A stretch of 64,000 nucleotides of DNA, taken from contig NZ_BBLU01000007.1 of assembly GCF_000759715.1 (NCBI RefSeq), positions 1 through 64,000 on the forward strand, given 5' to 3'. The notes beneath the pieces were generated by a model. The model did not search any database. It was given only the letters and a program-made list of their open reading frames with translations, and had not been told where the DNA came from. Below are positions 58,908-64,000 of the stretch, piece by piece (position 1 is the first letter of the stretch; every line of letters begins with the position of its first letter). The position numbers and the translations under genes were made by a program. This DNA is from Demequina mangrovi. Lineage in GTDB: Bacteria > Actinomycetota > Actinomycetes > Actinomycetales > Demequinaceae.

Positions 58908-59813
58908 TCACTCGTCGCAGATGAGGGGGCCGGAGACGATCGCGTCGAGCGGCGCCGTGACGTCGTCGCCCCTCGCCGTCGAGCCGTCCGCGGCGATGCT
59001 CACCGTGGTGACGCCGAGCCACTCGAACGCCGCGACGCCGTCCGCGCCCGCGGAGACCGTCTCCGTGCTGCCGTCCGGGAAGCGCACCTCCAGCTCGTCG
59101 CCCGGAGCTCCCGTCATCTCGAGCGCCGGCTCGACCGTCCACGTGTCGATGAGCGTCCACGTCCGCTCGGCCGGCTCGTCGTCGTCGCTCAGCAGCGCGT
59201 CCAGGTCGACGAGCCAGTACACGGGATCCGAGGGCCGCGTCATCTGCGGGTCGGAGTAGCTCTCGCCGCTCGACCACCCGCCCTCGGGCGTCTCGATCTC
59301 GATCCTGATCCGCTCGTCCGTCCAGACGAACCCGAGGCCGAGCGTCTCGCCCGAGGCGAGCTCCACCTCGGCGCGGCCGTCCGCGTCGGTCTCGACGCCG
59401 ACGAGCGCACGGTCCTCGACCGCGAAGGTGAGCGTCTCGTCGACGTCCCCGAAGCCGACGTCGAGGGTGAGCGAGTCGTCCCACAGCTCCGCGAAGACGT
59501 CCTGAGTCCGGAACGAGAAGAGCGGACCGCCGCTCATCTCCTCGGCCCACGCGAAATCGAGAGTCGACGCCTCCGCGGGCACGCACGAGAGCGAGGCCGC
59601 GGGCACGGGCTCGCGCGGCGCGGCCAGCTGCGCGACCCCGAGTACCAGGGCACCCGCGGCGGCAGCCGAGCCGCCGAGGACGGCCGAGCGGGCCCGCCGT
59701 CGCCTGCGCACGCCGGCGGCGACGGCCGCGCCACGACGCTCCGCGAAGTCGCTCGCGGCGCCCGCCTCCTCGTCGACCGCGGCGGTCAGCATGCTCTCGA
59801 GCCCGCTCATCAT
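58908..59813 (-). CDS. Single-pass membrane protein coupled to the sigma factor
   Basis: A 301-residue protein. It has a cytoplasmic N-terminus of about 40 residues ending in a basic VRRRRRARS stretch, one membrane helix (about 44-62), and an acidic extracytoplasmic domain of about 235 residues with two cysteines near its ends (LSCVPAE and PLICDE). Its start overlaps the stop of the ECF sigma gene (ATGA). The layout matches an anti-sigma or sigma-linked sensor, but no zinc anti-sigma motif (HxxxCxxC) is present. Function is inferred from position only. Confidence 0.7.
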   Translation of the reverse strand: MMSGLESMLTAAVDEEAGAASDFAERRGAAVAAGVRRRRRARSAVLGGSAAAAGALVLGVAQLAAPREPVPAASLSCVPAEASTLDFAWAEEMSGGPLFSFRTQDVFAELWDDSLTLDVGFGDVDETLTFAVEDRALVGVETDADGRAEVELASGETLGLGFVWTDERIRIEIETPEGGWSSGESYSDPQMTRPSDPVYWLVDLDALLSDDDEPAERTWTLIDTWTVEPALEMTGAPGDELEVRFPDGSTETVSAGADGVAAFEWLGVTTVSIAADGSTARGDDVTAPLDAIVSGPLICDE

Positions 59814-60355
59814 CGTCCCCCTCTCGCGCTCGCCCCGACGGGCACGGTCTCGACCGGCTCCCACGAGACCTCGGTGCGCAGCACCTCGGCGAGCCGAGCC
59901 GAGGCGTCCGAGAGGTAGCGCTTCACGGTGCCCTCGGCGAGCCGCAGCTCGTGCGCGATCTGGGGCACCGTGAGGTCGTCGTAGAACCGCAGGACGATGC
60001 ACGCGCGCTCGCGCGGGGGCAGCGTCGCCAGAGCGGCCCGCACGTCGAGCGCCGCGGCGGCGTCGGGCTCGCGATCCACCTGCTCGGCGGCTCGTGCCAG
60101 CCTCTCCTGCGCGGCCTCGCGGGAGCGCCGCGAGCGCAACCGGTCGATGAAGACGCTCGGGATGGCGCGGCGCACGTACGCCTCGGCACGATCCGCGTCG
60201 GGGAAGCGCCGCCCACGGGAGAACGAGCGGACGAGCGCGTCCTGGAGCACGTCCTCGGCCTCGGCGGAGTCACCGGTGAGCAGGCGTGCGTACGCGAGCA
60301 GGCGTGGCGCACGCTCGCGCATCACCTGGTCGAGCACCGGCTCCCATCGCGCCAC
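59810..60355 (-). CDS. ECF sigma factor, SigE family
   Basis: A 181-residue sigma-70 family factor. Region 2 has LTGDSAEAEDVLQDALVRSF and the following YVRRAI; region 4 has LPPRERACIVLRFYDD and the helix-turn-helix VPQIAHELRLAEGTVKRYLS. This fits the actinobacterial SigE-type group. The GTG at 60355 follows GGGAGGGGG. An inverted repeat lies about 30-45 bases upstream. Confidence 0.9.
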   Translation of the reverse strand: MARWEPVLDQVMRERAPRLLAYARLLTGDSAEAEDVLQDALVRSFSRGRRFPDADRAEAYVRRAIPSVFIDRLRSRRSREAAQERLARAAEQVDREPDAAAALDVRAALATLPPRERACIVLRFYDDLTVPQIAHELRLAEGTVKRYLSDASARLAEVLRTEVSWEPVETVPVGASARGGR

Positions 60356-60382
60356 GGATCCCCCTCCCGCTCGTCGCCCTAC

Positions 60383-60399
60383 GGTGCCATAACGGCACC
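60383..60399. promoter_or_regulatory. Dyad upstream of the sigma gene
   Basis: GGTGCC-ATAAC-GGCACC has perfect 6-bp arms and an AT-rich centre. On the minus strand it lies 28-44 bases before the GTG, where it would cover the promoter. It could be an operator or the sigma factor's own control site. Confidence 0.4.
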
Positions 60400-60447
60400 T
60401 GGCTGGGGAATCGTTGGGTCCGATCGCCGAACTCGACGTCGGGGCGA

Positions 60448-61137
60448 CTACGCGTGGTGCACGACGGCGTCGCCGACCGCCACGCGACCCGGCGCGAGCA
60501 CGCGCCCGTAGACGGCGACGCACGCGTCGCGGCGGTCCCCGAGCGGCTTGAGCCACCGCGTGGAAGCCGCGACCCCGTTCTGCGGCTGATCGATCACCCG
60601 GCAGCGCTCGTTGCGCTTGGTGATCTCGAGCGTCGCCCCGCCGACCGCCACGGTCGAGCCGATCCAGGACTCCTCCACGAAGGGCTCGTCGGTCTCGATC
60701 ACGATGTTGACGCGAAGGCGCCGCGGATCCGCGTCCGCGCCGAGCTCCGCGCGGCACCAGTCGAGCGTCGCGGTGCCCACGAGCGACACCGGCGAGGAGT
60801 CGAAGTGCGGGCGCGCGCCCGGCTCCTCCGGCAGCACCCGCATCGGCTCGCCGAGGACGTCGCTGAGCTCCTCATCGAGCGCGGGCGACCCGGCGACCCA
60901 CGTGCGCCCGTCGCGCGAGACCGCCACGGCATCGTCCGCGAGCGCCGCCGCGTATCCGAACACGCCCTCGAACTGGCGCCATCGCGAGCCGCGCTTGCCC
61001 GCCGCGTACAGCCCGCCGGCGTCCACGACCGCGAGCGCGCGATCCCCCGCCAGCCCTCGTGCGTCGATCTCCACCGCGGCCGGGGACTCGCCCGCCATCG
61101 CCTTCACGGGGAACCGGTGGAGGGAGACGATGCGCAT
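60448..61137 (-). CDS. MOSC-domain protein
   Basis: A 229-residue protein with the MOSC N-terminal barrel (VSLHRFPVKAMAGESPAAVE, a typical opening) and the MOSC domain (PRRLRVNIVIETDEPFVEESW, then KRNERCRVIDQPQNG with the conserved cysteine). The family links to molybdenum cofactor sulfur transfer and N-hydroxylated compound reduction (YiiM/YcbX, mARC). A leaderless-type promoter (TACGCT, six bases) precedes the ATG. Confidence 0.9.
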   Translation of the reverse strand: MRIVSLHRFPVKAMAGESPAAVEIDARGLAGDRALAVVDAGGLYAAGKRGSRWRQFEGVFGYAAALADDAVAVSRDGRTWVAGSPALDEELSDVLGEPMRVLPEEPGARPHFDSSPVSLVGTATLDWCRAELGADADPRRLRVNIVIETDEPFVEESWIGSTVAVGGATLEITKRNERCRVIDQPQNGVAASTRWLKPLGDRRDACVAVYGRVLAPGRVAVGDAVVHHA

Positions 61138-61185
61138 GCGGCCAGCGTAGGCGCGGGAACCCCCGCTCGTTAGAGTGTCGTGACG
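61138..61185. promoter_or_regulatory. Divergent promoters, MOSC and CPBP genes
   Basis: On the minus strand TACGCT (61144-61149) lies six bases before the MOSC ATG. On the plus strand TAGAGT (61171-61176) lies nine bases before the CPBP ATG at 61186; a GTG at 61180 is closer than usual. Both genes lack a Shine-Dalgarno sequence. Confidence 0.45.
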
Positions 61186-62037
61186 ATGGACACCGCGCCC
61201 CGCACCGATGACGCCCCCGCGACGCCTGGCGCCGCTCCCCCGGCCGATGCGTGCGGCGCCGCGCCCGTGACCCTGCCCAGCCCGCGGCGGATGCGCGCCG
61301 AGGTGTGGATCGTTCTCGGCCTGTCGCTCGGCCAGACCGCGGTCTACGCGGCGATCCGTCTGATCGAGCGCTACGTCGACACCACGCCGATCTCCGGCCA
61401 GACCACCACCCTCAACCCGAGCCGGTCGAGCATCGACTGGATCGACCTCATCCGGCAGCTGCTCAGCATCGGCTTCGCGCTCGTGCCGGTCGCCCTCGCG
61501 CTCTATCTGCTGAGCCAGCACGGCGCCTCGTGGCGCGCGCGGCTCGGCCTCGTGGGCCCGGCGCGGATCTGGTGGCGGGACATGGGCTGGGGCGTGATCC
61601 TCGCGGCCTGCATCGGCCTGCCGGGGCTGGCGCTGTACGCGATCTCGCGCGCGCTCGGTCAGACCGTCACGGTCGACACCTCTGGCCTGCCGGACATGTG
61701 GTGGTCCGCGACCATCCTGCTGCTCTCGGCGGCCGCCGCCGGCGTGCTCGAGGAGTTCGTGGTGGTCGGCTTCGTGCTCACGCGCCTGCGCGACCTCGGC
61801 CGCTCGCCCTGGACCGCCATCGTGCTCGCCGCCCTGCTGCGCGGCGCCTACCACCTGTACCAGGGCTGGCCCATGGCGCTCGGGAACGTGGTGATGGGGC
61901 TGGTGTTCGGCTACGTCTACGTGCGGCGCGGGCGCCTCGCACCGCTGGTGCTCGCGCACTGGACGCTCGACGCGGTCGCGTTCATCGGTCCCGAGGTGGT
62001 GCCGCACGAGTGGCTGGTCTCCCTGGGGGTCGCCTGA
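61186..62037 (+). CDS. CPBP-family intramembrane metalloprotease homologue
   Basis: A 283-residue membrane protein with eight or so helices and the CPBP/Abi domain. The EE motif is GVLEEFVVVGFVLTRL, the His motif is LLRGAYHLYQG and the final His is in LAHWTLDAV. In typical members an arginine follows EE four places on; here it is not present (VVVGF), as in several actinobacterial relatives. Family members process prenylated proteins or act in bacteriocin immunity. The start is ATG 61186, or GTG 61180 two codons earlier. Confidence 0.85.
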   Translation: MDTAPRTDDAPATPGAAPPADACGAAPVTLPSPRRMRAEVWIVLGLSLGQTAVYAAIRLIERYVDTTPISGQTTTLNPSRSSIDWIDLIRQLLSIGFALVPVALALYLLSQHGASWRARLGLVGPARIWWRDMGWGVILAACIGLPGLALYAISRALGQTVTVDTSGLPDMWWSATILLLSAAAAGVLEEFVVVGFVLTRLRDLGRSPWTAIVLAALLRGAYHLYQGWPMALGNVVMGLVFGYVYVRRGRLAPLVLAHWTLDAVAFIGPEVVPHEWLVSLGVA

Positions 62038-62065
62038 AGTCCCTGGACGCGCCCGGCGTCGGCCG

Positions 62066-62077
62066 TAGACTCGCGCC
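62066..62077 (+). promoter_or_regulatory. Leaderless promoter of the LPG-synthase-like gene
   Basis: TAGACT (62066-62071), six bases, ATG at 62078. It lies 29 bases after the CPBP stop, so the gene can be transcribed on its own. Confidence 0.5.
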
Positions 62078-64000
62078 ATGGCCGCGGGGGTGAACGAGTC
62101 GAGCGTCGATGCGCCGACCGTCCGCATCGTCGACGAGCCGGAGACGCGGGTCCGGCGCTTCACCGACGTCGTCGGGATCATCGCGACCGTGGTCGGCCTC
62201 GCGGTGACGCTGCTCATCGGCGAGTTCCTGCTCAGCACCACCGAGGGGCTCACGCAGGACATCGCGTCGATCTCGCCGTTCCTCCAGCGTCTCCTGGTGG
62301 CGCCGGTCAACCTCTTCACGGCGATCCTCGCGATCATCATCCCGGCGATCATGGTGATCGACCTCCTGGTCCGCCGCGAGCCGCGACGCCTCATCGAGTC
62401 GCTCGCCGCGAGCGTGCTCGCGGTGATCTTCACGCTCATCGCCGCGTTCCTGCTCATCACCTTCGCGACCGAGGAGCTCGCCTCGAGCCTCACCCCGCGG
62501 ACCTACGACACGCTCCAGCTCCCCGCGTACGTCGCCGCGATCTCGGCGCTGCTCACCGCCGCCGGACGCCGCTCGGCCCGCCGCAGCATCGGGCTGTCGT
62601 GGAACATCCTGTGGCTGGGCCTCGCGATCGCCGCGATCTTCGGCGTGGTGACCATCCCCGCCGCGCTCATCACGGTGCTGCTCGGTCGCCTCGCCGGCCT
62701 CGCGCTGCGCTACTGGCTCGGGTCGACCGCCGACCGCGCCTACGGCGAGACGCTGGTCGAGGGGCTCGAGCGCGCGGGCTTCCACCCGCGGGCGCTCGTG
62801 CGCGCCGACATGGGCTCGGGTGAGGACCACCCCGAGCTCGACGCCGTCACCGACGCCCTCGCCCGCACGCGTCAGGGCCGTGTCTACGCGATGACCACCG
62901 CCGAGAACCACCACCTGCTCGTGGTCGCGATGGACGGCGACCAGCAGGCCGCCGGCTTCGCGTCCAAGCTGTGGTCATCGCTGCGGCTGCGGGGCATCGA
63001 CACCCGCGCGGACGTCTCGCTGCGGCAGACCGCCGAGGCCACCGCGCTCGTCTCGCACGCGGCGCGGGTCGCCGGCGTGCGCACCGGCCGGGTCCTCGGC
63101 ATGGGTCAGATCCGCGACACGATGCTGCTGGTCTACCAGCGCCCGCCCGCCACGCAGCCGCTGTCGCTCGTGCCCGCCGAGGAGATCTCGGACGCGCTGC
63201 TCGACGCCGTCTGGGCGGAGGTGGGCCGCGCGCACCGCGCCGGCATCTCGCATCGTCACCTCGACGCGGACACCGTGCTGGTCGGGACCGATGAGGCCGA
63301 GGTGGAGCCCACCGTCTGGCTGACGTCGTGGGAGCTGGGCGAGGCGGCGACCAGCCCCCTCGCGCAGCGCATCGACGTCGCGCAGGTGCTCGCGATGACC
63401 GCGGCCCTGGTGGGGCCGGACCGCGCCGTGGACTCGGCCTTCCGCGCGCTCGGGGCCGAGCCCGTCGAGCAGGCGGCACCGCTGCTGCAGAGCATCGTGC
63501 TCCCGCCCGTCACCCGCACCGCGGTCAAGGCAAGCGCCCACGAGAAGGTGCTCGAGGCCGTGCGCGAGGAGATCCTCACCCGCTCCCCCGACGCCGAGGT
63601 GGCCAGCGAGAACATCACCCGCTTCGGCTGGCGGACCGTCATCACGATCCTGCTGGGGCTCGTGGTCGCGGTGGTGCTGCTGAGCTTCAACACGCAGGAC
63701 TTCGTGGATGCGGTCCAGCAGGCCAACCCCTGGTACCTGCTCGCGGGCTTCGCATGGGCGCTCCTGACGTTCGTGGGCGCGGCGCTGTCGCTCGCGGCCT
63801 TCAGCCCGATCAAGGTGCCGTTCAGCCGCGTGCTGCTCACCCAGGTCGCGGCGGCCTACATCTCCGTGGCCGTGCCCGCGGGCGTGGGTCCCGCCGCGCT
63901 CAACCTGCGCCTGCTCACCAAGCGCAAGGTCGCCACGCCGCTCGCGGTGGCGACCGTCGCGCTCGTACAGGTGAGCGCCGTGGTGGTGACGGTGCTGGGG
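62078..64000 (+). CDS. LPG-synthase-like membrane protein with degenerate kinase-like segment (3-prime end outside window)
   Basis: The frame is open for 641 codons to the window edge. The N-terminal region (about 30-225) has several membrane helices. The middle (about 225-510) is soluble and contains AHRAGISHRHLDADTVLV, which resembles the HRDxxxxN catalytic loop of kinases, but the key Asp and Asn are replaced. From about residue 520, helices such as NITRFGWRTVITILLGLVV and YISVAVPAGVGPAALNLRLL fit the lysylphosphatidylglycerol synthase/AglD2 transmembrane family. It may be a lipid-linked transporter or synthase regulated by the soluble segment. The gene is incomplete here. Confidence 0.82.
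   Translation, partial: MAAGVNESSVDAPTVRIVDEPETRVRRFTDVVGIIATVVGLAVTLLIGEFLLSTTEGLTQDIASISPFLQRLLVAPVNLFTAILAIIIPAIMVIDLLVRREPRRLIESLAASVLAVIFTLIAAFLLITFATEELASSLTPRTYDTLQLPAYVAAISALLTAAGRRSARRSIGLSWNILWLGLAIAAIFGVVTIPAALITVLLGRLAGLALRYWLGSTADRAYGETLVEGLERAGFHPRALVRADMGSGEDHPELDAVTDALARTRQGRVYAMTTAENHHLLVVAMDGDQQAAGFASKLWSSLRLRGIDTRADVSLRQTAEATALVSHAARVAGVRTGRVLGMGQIRDTMLLVYQRPPATQPLSLVPAEEISDALLDAVWAEVGRAHRAGISHRHLDADTVLVGTDEAEVEPTVWLTSWELGEAATSPLAQRIDVAQVLAMTAALVGPDRAVDSAFRALGAEPVEQAAPLLQSIVLPPVTRTAVKASAHEKVLEAVREEILTRSPDAEVASENITRFGWRTVITILLGLVVAVVLLSFNTQDFVDAVQQANPWYLLAGFAWALLTFVGAALSLAAFSPIKVPFSRVLLTQVAAAYISVAVPAGVGPAALNLRLLTKRKVATPLAVATVALVQVSAVVVTVLG

Noticed and set aside
1..64000. 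tRNA, rRNA, CRISPR arrays, insertion sequences
   Set aside because: I looked for cloverleaf ends, regularly spaced repeats, transposase motifs and target-site duplications and found none that I could support.

Overview
The window is one uninterrupted stretch of very GC-rich, densely coding DNA. Nearly every codon ends in G or C, GTG starts are frequent, 4-base ATGA/GTGA overlaps are common, and several promoters sit directly against start codons (leaderless transcripts). With the branched-chain 2-oxoacid dehydrogenase, DUF5317, DUF4190, SigE-type sigma factor and actinobacterial LPG-synthase-like genes, this points to an actinobacterium, most likely of the order Micrococcales. That placement is an inference from gene content; no rRNA or tRNA gene is present. 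I see no insertion sequence, prophage or CRISPR array, so this looks like chromosome.

Layout. (1) 45-9323, minus strand: four paralogous membrane-anchored GGDEF-EAL proteins for cyclic-di-GMP turnover, with a DUF5317 membrane protein and an unlisted 36-residue ORF set between them. (2) 9439-10649: a DUF4190-type membrane protein and a 656-base gap with one strong hairpin. (3) 10650-22362: a catabolic/uptake cluster with an XRE-cupin regulator, a PDR-type iron-sulfur flavoreductase, two amidohydrolases (one missing two metal ligands), a three-gene THI5-type ABC importer, an SDR, an FAD oxidase, a creatininase-family hydrolase, a PNPOx-like flavoprotein and a MetF/MTHFR_C protein. Together these look like import and ring opening of a small nitrogen heterocycle, with one-carbon recovery. 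(4) 22488-32531: UTP-glucose-1-phosphate uridylyltransferase, a CopD-CtaG copper/cytochrome oxidase assembly protein, DUF2332, a YfhO-like/GtrB/GtrA glycosyl module and an acyltransferase. (5) 32612-36148: a bkdABC-type 2-oxoacid dehydrogenase operon behind a TetR-like operator.

(6) 36329-41312: a tight cysQ-cysD-cysN-tauE-cysC operon that makes PAPS and clears PAP. (7) 55360 down to 41348, minus strand: a long probable operon for a surface glycan, carrying hisC, GT2, an ABC-2 exporter pair, a sialyltransferase-like protein, a NeuA-HAD fusion, a DUF6716 transferase, a short NeuB, a sulfotransferase, a two-domain glycosyltransferase and a SpoIID-domain protein. The adjacency of the PAPS operon and a sulfotransferase inside a nonulosonic-acid cluster suggests a sulfated, sialic-acid-like cell-surface polymer. 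This is the most attractive candidate here for an undescribed system. (8) 55399-64000: a holin-4_2-like membrane protein, an alpha/beta hydrolase with a small helical partner, purB, an ECF sigma factor with a membrane partner, a MOSC protein, a CPBP protease homologue and the start of an LPG-synthase-like membrane protein with a degenerate kinase-like segment.

Limits: functions come from reading motifs by eye, without database searches. Start codons are chosen from Shine-Dalgarno or -10 context and are the least certain part of the gene coordinates.
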